From Agaricus subrufescens (taxonomy: Eukaryota > Basidiomycota > Agaricomycetes > Agaricales > Agaricaceae): 64,000 nucleotides of DNA. Positions 49,403 to 59,306 of the stretch are shown here, piece by piece; the stretch's first letter is position 1, and each line of letters starts with the position of its first letter. The stretch covers positions 1,302,001 to 1,366,000 of the forward strand of contig CM057058.1 of NCBI GenBank assembly GCA_029945375.1. The letters run 5' to 3'. The translations under genes were made by a program, and so were the position numbers. The notes beneath the pieces were generated by a model, which worked only from the letters and a program-made list of their open reading frames with translations, had not been told where the DNA came from and ran no database searches.

Positions 49403-52174
49403 ATGCCTGACTTTGGCTTCCACCTTCCTCGATTTCTACGATCGTCCCGCTCATCGCGCTCGCATCCTTCCTCTCGCCCTTCTAGGCAAGGTGCTTTGGA
49501 GCGTGACACGAACACCGCTACTCCCACTTCTTATTCGTCCGCTCCCGGTAGTCGTCCGGCAGGAGATTCCACTGACCAGCCAGCATCAGTGTCATTGCCA
49601 GTCGCATCAATATTCACATCCCAATTCAAGCCCCCAGATTTAGTTGCTCAGCCACCTGTTTGGGAGGACTCAACCCAAATCCAACATACGAGCTGCTCAC
49701 TTTCAACACCTTCGCAACGATCATTAGTTATTGAACAACAAAGTGTGAGTCTCTCTTTTATATCTCGCTTACGAATGAGGAGACTGAATGATTCAAAGTC
49801 ACATTCGGCAGGGGATTTTACGCGATCGCAACATCAGAGCCAAGGGATATTCAAGAATGCGCACAATTTCTCTATTGTAGGGTCAAGCCTTATTGACAAC
49901 ACGAAAGGCAACAGTAAGCCATGTCAGTTTTATGAGATTGGTTTCCCGTTATTGAGCGATTCTGCTAGTCACAAACAATATCAACATTTTAAACCAATGT
50001 AGGAAACATAACTATCTTATTACTACTATTGATTGCTGTGATAGTCATGAAAGACCTCCTGAAGGAGACAATCCCCGGCGCAGCAGCTGATTCCTCCGCT
50101 CGCGATCCACCCCCGCGATGTCATCCCGGAACTCGTTTGGCAATCCTGGAACGATGCCTCTATTTCATCGCCCACTGCGATGGATCCAAAAAGATGCGCT
50201 GGGTTGTCGGAGCCGCAGGAGTAGGAAAGTCGGCCGTCATGCAGAGCGTCACCGAGTCTCCAGAGCTGTCAGTAGGACATTATGCATCAGTCTTCCTTTC
50301 CATCAATGGACGAAACGACGGGGCAAAAACCATTATTACACTCTCCTACCAGTTCGCCGCTAAATCAGACCTATACCGCCAGCTCATTGAGGATAAGGTC
50401 AATCGCGACCCATCCCTCCTCCAATCTTCGATGGCTGCCCAATTCGACAAGTTTATTGTTCAGCCATTCATCCACAACCCCGACCTAAACTCTGCTGGTC
50501 GTGTACTGATCATTGTCGATGGCCTTGACGAGTGCAAGGAAACTCGTACTCAGGTTGAGCTCCTACGCCTTATCTCTAACTTCTGCATCTCGCACCCTTC
50601 ATCACCTGTCGTTTGGCTCATCGCGAGCCGCCCTGAACCACACATCATTTCTTTCTTTGCTAAACCCGAGGTCACCCTTGTATATGAGAAGGAGGAAATT
50701 CCTGTTGACTCTAACGAGGCTCGCGCTGACGTTGAACGGTTCCTTCGTCATGAGCTGAGCGAGATTGGGAGGACGTCAAATTCACTCGATTCATGTTGGC
50801 CTGATGAACCAGATCTGTGGAAGCTAGCGAATGCTGCCGGCGGGCTATTTGCTTATGCACAGACTGTTGTCAGATATATTGGCGACTCGAACGTTTGCGA
50901 CCCGGTCACACAGCTAGTTGACGTGTTGAACGTGATTGATGAGCTTCCATTGTCGGAGCTGTCCCAGGAAGAACATCCGATGGCTCTTCTCGATGCATTA
51001 TATGCGCGAATCTTGTCCAATGTTCCACCCAGGATCATGGTGCATGCTAGGAAAATCCTATTGGCATTAGCATCACAGTGGGATCTCGTCCTGGGTGAAG
51101 GCAACAGCTTGATCGTTCTGTGTAATTGGTTAGGGATGACGTCTAATGAAGCTTATACTGCTCTCAATCGCCTCCGCGCCGTTCTGGATTTCCCTGAGCG
51201 TCATGAGGCCCATAAGAGAGCACCCAGACCTTTCCATAAATCTTTCTACGACTATCTACACCGGTCCGGATTTTCCAATGAAGCCCGAGAACTTATGATC
51301 AGATCCGCATTGAGAGTATTGAAGGAAGCTCCGGATGGCTATTACTGTGATACATCCGATTTTTCTTACCACTACGGCGTACTGGCTCGCCGTAGTGGCG
51401 CTGGAGACAAAAATTTTTTTTCATGGCCATCCCAGGACGGAATTGACTGGAATGACTCAAGAACGCGACAGAGTATGTATCAGCTAGCAATCGGGCAAGT
51501 CGTGCAAGGTATAAATCGTGGAGATCCGGTGTTCCAGACCAAACCCTATATTGAGCTCTTGATCACTCAATTCATGGTTCACAGTCGCAACTTTCCCTTC
51601 AATGGGCTGAGCGACTTGGTGTTTGTACGTATCCCATGACATGTTTGTTCCATACTTGTGTGACTGAAAGCATAACCCAGGATAAATCTCGACGCGATGA
51701 ATTTGTGACGCACGGCATACTCAAGCAGATACCTGCCAAGGCAATCAGGACTACCGACATTAATAGTGGTGTCCATATTAAAACGTGGTTCCGCCGTCCC
51801 GTTACAACAACAGCTCTCCCTGATGGCTGGAAATTATCTTGCAAAGTCAGTAGAATGTTCGCATCTCCAGATATCCATTAAAAACATGTGTTTTCCAGCA
51901 TGAACGAGAGAATCAATACAGTCAAGGAGGAGAACTGAGCTGGGCTTTTGAATGGGGTGGATGCAGTTTCTGCTCTGATAGGCTTATACGCCAATTAGAA
52001 GGTTGGATTACCCAGTCTCCAGATCGTACTTTCACCATTATGTTCACTTCATCGTATCACTGTTGTATCGAGGTTGAATTTGTTGATCTGGAAGATGGTG
52101 TGTCGGAGTGGACTTATTGGTTGTGGATTTCTCTTCCCCAGTACCGACGTATGAAACTCGGGATTACTATATAA
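49403..52174 (+). CDS. NLR copy E: NACHT-domain protein, apparently intact
   Basis: Reference copy of the D/E/F/G/A subgroup. Exons: 49403-49744, 49799-49913, 49969-49998, 50045-51624, 51681-51845, 51899-52174, totalling 836 codons with stop. The start is the ATG in MPDFGFHLPRFLRSS; an upstream in-frame TTG was not chosen. Exons 2-3 encode IFKNAHNFSIVGSSLIDN followed by an Asn/Ile-rich segment. NACHT: MRWVVGAAGVGKSAVM (Walker A about residues 218-225), VLIIVDGLDEC (about 316-326), ASRPEPHI, VLCNWLGMT, HKSFYDYLHRSGF. Exon 5 has WFRRPVTTTALPDGW. Exon 6 has CSFCSDRL and FVDLEDGVSEWTYWLW and ends GITI. No C-terminal WD40, ankyrin or TPR repeats. Every junction has GT-AG and compatible phase. Likely a non-self-recognition NLR by family; its ligand and partner are unknown. 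Confidence 0.87.
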
Positions 52175-52725
52175 TGTATTATACACTAGTAATTGATCCT
52201 GGTTCTGACTGGTCGGGCCCAAAGCGTTTGAAGTTGATCTGGGAACAATTACTCGAAATCTTGCAACACTTGCCGAGGATGCCAGTTCACGGAATGCAGC
52301 CTTTGATACCTTGTACATCCCTGCCCACAAGTTTTCGAAAACACAGGAGCGCAGCAAGAACGGGAAATACATTGTCATTTTAATTGTTTCGTTGGTACAG
52401 CGAGACGCCTACCACTTGTCCAAAAATTGGCGTCTGCCACACAACTGGGGTCGGCATGGCACCCGAAGTAGTATGACCACCTTGTGGAAGGCGTTATGAT
52501 TGTCGTTATAATCCAGCGGTGAGTGTATGCTGGCGTGTTGCTGTGGTCCCGTTATCCAGGGGCTGTGGAGGTTCTCCCATGTCTGAAGCGTAGCTAATCG
52601 AATGAAGTACAGTATACAGTGCATGCGAATGGGGACCGTCTGTTTCGGGCCAGTAATAAGTATTGGGCGACTGTATCGGCATTGGGCGGGAACGTGAGTA
52701 AAATCATGAGGACCAGTGAGTCTGC
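52175..52725. other. Array spacer between NLR copies E and F
   Basis: Homologous to the spacer between D and E (see 48,434-49,303), including the GCATGCGAATGGGGACCGT promoter phrase at 52,621. No gene. Confidence 0.6.
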
Positions 52726-52733
52726 TATAAATA
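52726..52733 (+). promoter_or_regulatory. TATA box of NLR copy F
   Basis: TATAAATA, 80 bp before the ATG at 52806, with GGGCGGGAACGTGAGTAAAA upstream. Confidence 0.72.
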
Positions 52734-52805
52734 AGTTGGGTCTGCACGTTGTAATCCGATGATGGACAGGTTGAATGCGCTGTGCTTCCGCCCTCGACCA
52801 GCCCA

Positions 52806-53903
52806 ATGCCTGACTTTGGCTTCCACCTTCCTCGATTTCTACGATCTCCCCGCTCATCACGCTCGCATTCATCCTCTCGCCCTAGCCAAAGTGCTGTGGA
52901 GCACGACCCGAATACCGCTACTCTCGCCTCTTATTCGTCCGCTCCCAGTAGTCGACCGGCCCCATATTTCATTGGCCAACCCTCACCAGTGTCACTGCCA
53001 ATCCCACCTGATCTAGTTGCTCAGCCACCTGTTTGTGCAGACTCAACCCAATTTCAACATACGATTGGTTCACTTTCAACGCCTTCACAACACTCATTGG
53101 TCATTGAACAACAAAGTGTGAGCCTCTCTTCTATATTTCGCCCACCAATGAGGAGGTTGAATCATTCAAAGCCACGTTCAGCGAGGGATTTTATGTCACC
53201 ACAACATCAGAGCCAAGGGATATTCAAGAATGCGCATAATTTCTCTATTGTAGGGCCAAGCCTTATTGACAACACGAAAGGCAACAGTAAGTCATGTCAG
53301 TTTTATGAGATTGGTTTCCCGTTATTAAGCGATTCTGCTAGTCACGAACAATATCAACATTGTAAACCAATGTAGGAAACATAACTCTCTTATTACTACT
53401 ATTGATTGCTGTGATGGTCATGAAAGGCCTTCTGAAGGAGACAATCCCCGGCGCAGCAGCTGATTCCTCCGCTCGCGATCCACCTCCCAGATGTCATCCC
53501 GGAACTCGTTTGGCAATCCTGGAACGATGCCTCTATTTCATCGCCCACTGCGATGGATCCAAAAAGATGCGCTGGGTCGTTGGGGCCGCAGGAGTAGGGA
53601 AGTCTGCTGTCATGCAGAGCGTCACCGAGTCCCCTAAGCTTTCGGTGGATTATCACGCATCGGTCTTCCTCTCGATCAACGGACGCAACGATGGAACAAA
53701 GACTATCACAACAATCTCTTACCAGTCCGCTGCCAAATGCGAACTATACCGCCAGGTCATCGAGGACAAGGTCAACCGTGACCCATCCCTTCTTCAGTCA
53801 TCGATGGCTGTCCAATTTGAGCAACTCATCGTTCAGCCATTCATTCACAACACAGAGCTCAACTCTGCTGGTCACGTGCTGATTGTTGTTGATGGCCTCG
53901 ACG
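52806..53903 (+). pseudogene. NLR copy F: interrupted by a KDZ transposon
   Basis: Very close to copy E (gene starts 3,403 bp apart). Exons 52806-53117, 53172-53286, 53342-53371, then exon 4 from 53418 (MKGLLKETIPGAAADSS) with Walker A GAAGVGKS. The exon 4 acceptor is changed: copy E has GATAG before TCATGAAA, copy F has GATGG (53,413-53,417), so normal splicing of intron 3 is lost. Exon 4 runs in frame to Walker B and stops matching after GTTGATGGCCTCGACG at 53,903, where the transposon starts; expected next residues are Glu-Cys-Lys. The rest of the gene should lie just beyond the right edge of the window. Confidence 0.9.
53896..53903. other. Predicted left target-site duplication of the KDZ transposon
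   Basis: CCTCGACG directly precedes the element. KDZ elements commonly make 8-bp duplications. The partner copy would lie outside the window, near 64,035-64,042, before the continuation of NLR exon 4. Confidence 0.45.
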
Positions 53904-54853
53904 CAGGGGGCTACCGCCTGAAAAATACGATACACAAGGTTCCCCGGGACTGTACCAGATTGCGTTTTGGGGTCTTAGCCCCAAATTAGCAGTCCCATCC
54001 ACCTGTCCCTGCCGAAATAGTCCCTTAACTAATGGAAGCAAATGGGTCATCTGACACTTCTCACTAGAGGGGTTTAATTCAAAATACTCATAGAATACTA
54101 ATTGACCACATAACATGCACTTTTTGTGACTTTGAAGAGCTCGTCGTCTGCCCGTCGGCTGCCCCTTGCCAGATGATGGTTGATCAATGGCTCTCCCGTG
54201 AGAACCGTGTGATGCTCCCTCTCTCATCACCGCCCTAGTTGCCTCCCACGCCCTTTCACGCCATCAAATGCCCCTCTCTGTTGTCATCAGTTGTCCCTCC
54301 TGCCATCACTCCTCTCCCATCATTCACCCCTCTTCCCACACCCTTGCCCGCCATCATTTCCGCACTTCCCATCACAACCAGCCGGCCTCTCCGACATCAA
54401 TCCTCCCTCATCATTCGGCATCATCCCCATCACCCGGTCACAACTCCTGCCCTCTCCCACGGCCTCACTCATCATCATTCGGCTCTCTCTGCTCCACCGC
54501 TCCCTTGCCATCACTTGGCGCCCTTCCCCTCTGCGTTGCCGCCATCAACACTCCCTCCCTGTCGGCATCAGCACCCAGCATTATCTGGCACAAATGCCAC
54601 CATCAATACATGGTCTGTGCATTTCTGTCTATCTCACTCCATCAAATCTTATTTAGCATTTGCTGCAGTCTTCATAGGAGAGCATTGCAACGGTCCTCTA
54701 TTCTGTAGGCGAGGGTAAGCATTTTACTTGTCTAGAGGGGCGTGGGTAAGCCCCTTGTTGATGGGACACGCGTCACGCTACCATGTGATGTTTGAATCTT
54801 GATTGATGAGACTCGCGATGCGTGTCACGGTACCACATGATGTTGTTGAACTC
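53904..54853 (+). repeat. Left terminal inverted repeat of the KDZ element
   Basis: About 950 bp, matching 62,637-64,000 in reverse complement once the nested 454-bp element is removed. It contains a CCATCA/CCTCCC-rich low-complexity stretch (54,240-54,600) open in all three plus frames. The two arms' 159-codon frames differ at eight translated positions. The inner border is at GTTGTTGAACTC. Confidence 0.88.
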
Positions 54854-55072
54854 TTACTCCACTGTCCGGTCCCCTGTACTCAAAGACTGTGCAATGTGCA
54901 CTCTACGGTGTGTGAGTGTCTCTAGCCTCACAAAAAAAATATAGCTATACTAATTGCACCCTAGTATGATGTTTTTCATGCCTCAGATGTTCATCGATAG
55001 TCAATAGGCATCAGTGAATTGGCTCGGGTATACACACAACCGAGGGCAAACAAAGAATATGATTGGCTGCTA
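54854..55072. other. Subterminal spacer of the KDZ element
   Basis: No gene; short AT-rich spacer between the left inverted repeat and the 3' end of the accessory gene. Confidence 0.4.
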
Positions 55073-56483
55073 CTACGCTATGACGACCTCAGGGTTTTCA
55101 TCCTCCCCATCGCTTGCAACAGTCGCCTTGCTCTTGAATCCTTTACCCCGCCTTTTCACTGCATCTGCCTTCTTGCTGTCATCCCTAGGTTTCCTTGGCT
55201 TTTGTTTCTTGGTGGCCGGTTCCTTCTTGAGTTGCTTCAACAGATCTTCAGACTCCTGTGACAACATCAAAACCCAACAACAGCTCCCTGAATGCAACAC
55301 ATTGTGGAGCTTTTGGATCTCGAATAGCGTAGTGATCTTTCCTAGTGCCGCAAACTTAACGCCCGCAGGCCAATCTTGAAGCTGCACCTTGTAGCATGAA
55401 TGGATGTTGACCTCATAGTGTTGGTAACTCATCTTGATGTCACCAGTCTTCAAGATCTCCTCTTTCAATGAATGGTGAGTCAAAGCACATCTCATCTATT
55501 AAGAAAGACTTACTCAGCTTCTGATTGATCGTTTCAGAACACTGGCCTTGTAGAATTTGCAGTTCGCTCTTCATTTTCCCTAGGAATCTTCATTTACCAT
55601 CATTTTCCTCTTGCTTTTTTGCACTCACTATTATCTTTGTTACAAGCCCATAACTCGAGCTTACGGCCTATATCACCTGCGCTGGTTTGCAAGCATTCTG
55701 GAAGGAAATCCAGGGCTCCAGACGTCGAGATCCATTCTGGCTGCATACTATCATTTATATGCGACCTCGAGAAGAATGCGATCGCAGTTGCACTGGTTTG
55801 ACTTTTGAGAGCTACCATCTACAGGACTGGTGAGTCAAACAATTCAATTAAACTATTGGATAACTTACCTCTTCACCCATCTTTTGTATCGTATAATGGT
55901 AGTCAAGGGCAGCTGCTCAATTATTGACTCGACAGCCAGTCTTCTTCACAGTCTTCTCAGTCTCTAGCAGCTGTAGGAGCTCATCCTTATGCTCAGCTGT
56001 TAATTCTTGAAGGCTGGCGTCTTCGCGTACTGCTTGCTGTAATTCGCCAAGCGGCAGAGAATTTTTTCCTTGGCTACTCGTTAGCACTGACCACTTTCCA
56101 AAAGAAAAAGCAGGAAACTCACCAGCCTGTTGCAACTCGCATCACTTGTATGCAATCTTTGCATTGTAAAGGTTTACCGCGTGCTTTTTCTTATAGTGCG
56201 ACTCATTAATCAAGAGCTTCTTCATATATTCAGGCTTCTTGTGATATTTCACTGCGAGATCTTCAATTTTCTGTGCCTGTGCTGCTTGGAACTCATGAAG
56301 GTCTTCCAAGAATTCGGCTCGCTGTTCTTCTCGAATAACCTGAGCAGCATGGCATGATACCTGATTGACTGGTTGGGTCTGTCTTTGGTTGGGATGGATA
56401 ACCGCATTCAGTGGATTACGGGCCGCATGGGTTGCAAATGATTGCATAGAAGGACAGTAAGTGGATTGAGGAAGGAGAGACAT
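55073..56483 (-). pseudogene. KDZ-element accessory gene (unknown function), two in-frame stops
   Basis: A protein of this layout commonly accompanies KDZ transposases in agaricomycetes; its role is not known to me. Minus-strand exons: start MSLLPQSTYCPSMQSF at 56,483, then EEQRAEFLEDLHEFQAAQ and VNLYNAKIAYK, TGA at 56144-56142, CELQQA and a splice near 56,120. The next exon has LPLGELQQAVREDASLQEL and KKTGCRVNN, then TGA at 55919-55917, with AAALDYHYTIQKMGEE after it. The following exon has FFSRSHINDSMQPEWIST and RKLELWACNK. The last exon, 55,495-55,073, has KMSYQHYEVNIHSCYKVQL and ends basic/acidic (DGEDENPEVVIA). Both TGAs sit where Arg fits the family (NNRAAA-type). The gene points away from the transposase, towards the left repeat. 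Confidence 0.68.
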
Positions 56484-56650
56484 ACTAACCGCATCAAGGA
56501 ATTGAGCAGAGAAATATTTGTTTGGATTTACGCATTGTATGCGCTTTTTTAACTCATGAGTAAGCCTGACAATCCAACCCTACTCCATTATTTCAATTTT
56601 CTAAAACTCGGCAACAACAGGCCGACTAGCTTGATATTGTGACATGTAGA

Positions 56651-57516
56651 ATGGCGAACGCGCGGGCTCAGCACGTGAAGTGGGGCCCCCATGGTGCTCA
56701 TGACAAGCGTGTTCAGTTTGTTGATTGTTTTTTTTTTGTCACCACTTACCATCTTCCATGTTGACCCCCCCTCCATCATACTCACATCATCTTCCCAATC
56801 ATTTTATAGAAATTTTGTCTGATAGTGAAGACGAATCATCTGTATCCGATGACAAAGACGAAGTGACTCCTATGGTTCAACAGTCTACGTGTCCGGCTAC
56901 AATGTAAGTACAACAATATCTTTTGAATATTTATACTAATAAGATACAACAAGCAGATCACTTGGTCCTCATTCACATCCTTCTGCACATATTGCATGTC
57001 AAACGTCTGATGGTGCTAATTTTTTCCCAATGAACCCTTTGGGTTCGACTGTATTTCCCAGTCTCAATTACACACAATGGTAAGTCTCTAGTAATGCGAA
57101 ACGCGCCAGAACATTAATTCAACTTTACACAAGGTCAACCATACCTACCTTTCAGCCCCGCCCTGCCCAGGTGCCACGGGGCCCTCAACTCCCAGCTATC
57201 TGGCCAAAGTCAACTTTGAATCCTGGCCCAGTCTGCCCTCAAGCATCAACTACTGTCAACTCATCCCCGTCTTCCCTACTGTGAGTCACTTTCATCTCAT
57301 TTTACTTCTAACTTCTAAGGAGCTCGTAGTAGTATTTCTGACCCTGTGATTGACAAGATTGTCAGTGATGTGTTGGACCGCTATCTGACCAACCAGAGGC
57401 TGGGAATGAAGGGAACTCGAATAAAGGTGAGCAGGGCCTATGAAAACCGCTCTAAGATTGAGTTCAGAGATATGGGTTGCCCGATCGCCCCCTGGTTTGC
57501 TGTAACATGCAGTTGA
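56651..57516 (+). CDS. Small unknown gene inside the KDZ element
   Basis: Not recognised. A possible start is the ATG at 56651 (MANARAQHVKWGPHGAHDKR). Later exons read EILSDSEDESSVSDDKDE (about 56,811-56,906), then SLGPHSHPSAH, then a Pro-rich piece STIPTFQPRPAQVPRGPQ, and a last exon DPVIDKIVSDVLDRYLTNQR ending AVTCS at 57,516. Introns with GTAAGT-type donors separate them. It is divergent from the accessory gene at 55,073-56,483, so a shared promoter region near 56,490-56,650 is likely. Exon joins are tentative. Confidence 0.4.
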
Positions 57517-57787
57517 CACCCAGGTATATACAACAATTTGTGAGTGTATAAAGTTTTATGCAGTCATTAGTTGAAACAGCATAGACAGGATGCCTTACAT
57601 GCACTTGAGCCCTCAAAACTTAGCCGGCTCAAGTTCTGTAAATCAGAAGCCGATGCAGCAGTTTTGTTTTCGAGGAGTTTGATGTCCTCACGTATCGGCA
57701 TTGTTCAGCATGGTAAACGATACACTGTTGGTCCCGGAATGCCCCTAGTCTAGGTGTACATAAATAAATCATATTCAATCTTCGATC

Positions 57788-57873
57788 TCGGCTTGTATGT
57801 TTGAACTCAAGGGCTGATTCAATTGAGTTGTCGGCTTGTATGTTTGAAATCAAGGGTGGATTCAATTGATTTT
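57788..57873 (+). repeat. 43-bp direct duplication
   Basis: TCGGCTTGTATGTTTGAA followed by (C/A)TCAAGGG and GATTCAATTGA occurs twice back to back, starting at 57,788 and 57,831. Confidence 0.75.
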
Positions 57874-58095
57874 CGACTACTCAATCAGATCTCTGATATG
57901 GATCACATTCAATTCCTGATCATTCACTACAGATCTACTGCGATCTGCTGAAGTTGAAGAAGAATGCATGAGCAGGCATTAAACATCAATAAGAACATTC
58001 TTGTGAAGTTCTTATTCACCAACCACAAGCAGAACACCAATAAGATATGCAATTAAGTAGTGCAACTGTTCAGGCACTTCAACCTCAACGTTGAT

Positions 58096-58430
58096 GAGCA
58101 TAGATTGCCTAGATATTGAAGTTGGAAACTCATGGTCAAATTGAATCTGGAATGGAAGCGACAAACGGTACTTCGAGCACAAAGAGGATAAGTAAGATTT
58201 TCTTAGCAAACATATAAACAACTTTATCAACTGCATTCAAGCCCATACCAGCACCGGGCATTGAATGCTCAGATATTGAAGTCATAAGCTCATGGTCGAA
58301 TTGAACATGGAACAAATGGGACAGATGATACTTCGAGCACATGAAGAGTAAGTAAAATCTTCTTAGCAAACCTGTGAGCAGATTCATTGACCACATTCAG
58401 GCTCACACCAGCACCAGGCATAGAGGATGA
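58096..58430 (+). repeat. Degenerate tandem duplication, period about 160 bp
   Basis: AGATATTGAAGT begins at 58,111 and 58,271; both are followed by CTCATGGTC(A/G)AATTGAA, ACTTCGAGCACA, CTTAGCAAAC and CCAGCACC(G/A)GGCAT in the same order. Confidence 0.75.
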
Positions 58431-58670
58431 GCATGGTTACGTTCAAAGATTCAAGGTTAAATGTCAATGTTACATGCTATGAGTAACAACTCTGCACTGC
58501 CAAGTAGCACTCTGGTGAGGTACCAGTTATTGTCAATATATTTGAAGTTTAGACTACAGTGATAGATTCTATTTGATTTTTGGACTGCTCCATGGTATCA
58601 GACAGCCAGAAGTTGGTGATAACTTGTATATCAAACTTGGAGTAGCATCTGGTGGCTGTGCTAGTAACTA

Positions 58671-59284
58671 CTGTACGAATACGACCTTATGTTCACGTAA
58701 TCAGTAATCAGCCCAATTTTTGAACTAAAAATGGCTCATGTAATCATGCTGGAGGAGGCGTGAACTTGCACCCAATTTGTCGGACATATCCTAAAAAGGA
58801 AAAACATATCTAAAAAAGGAAACACGGTTGCTCAAACAAAAAAAATTTTCTTTTTTTGTGTGCCAACTAATAACAACAAAATTAACGTTTTTATCGATTG
58901 GAGGGAGAGTCCATTGAAGGAGATTGGGGATTGATAGAGCCGGGCTGGGCACTATTCTTTGGCGTATTTCGTAGGGAATCTTGAACCTGTTGTCCATTTC
59001 TTTGCCATCGTCGACTTGCATTATTTGAACAGTAGAGAGCAAAAAAAAAATTTCTATTCAACTAAGTGTCTATGTCTGTCTGCCATTGCTCCAGATGTTG
59101 CAAGCTTGAACGACACTCATAACCCGCTGATCCACTTGTGAACAGCAGTGAACGCCCTGTCAACACCCAAGCTAAGTACCCATGAACATCATGTAATCAG
59201 CTGTCAAGGTCAGTGAACTAGGCACCGTATGACAGCTGTCATGCTTACGTAAATGACAGTGAACATAAGGTCGTATTCGTACAG
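58671..59284. mobile_element. MITE-like element with 26-bp perfect inverted repeats and TA flanks
   Basis: Left end CTGTACGAATACGACCTTAT at 58,671; the reverse complement of the right end (59,259-59,284) is identical for 26 bp. Both ends are flanked by TA (58,669-58,670 and 59,285-59,286), the target duplication of Tc1/mariner-type elements. 614 bp, no transposase. It lies immediately upstream of the KDZ transposase start, so it may affect that promoter. Confidence 0.82.
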
Positions 59285-59306
59285 TACTCCGCCGCTTACT
59301 GGCAGC

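Noticed and set aside
25426..53903. WD40, ankyrin or TPR repeats at the NLR C-termini
   Set aside because: Searched by eye for GH-WD, G-TPLH and similar patterns; none is present, and the spacers end with a different short module.
54239..54718. Three overlapping long frames (159, 146, 121 codons) on plus, mirrored on minus at 62,772-63,251
   Set aside because: They fall in a low-complexity CCATCA/CCTCCC stretch of the inverted repeats that is open in all three frames; the frames have no domain and exist only because stop codons cannot form easily.
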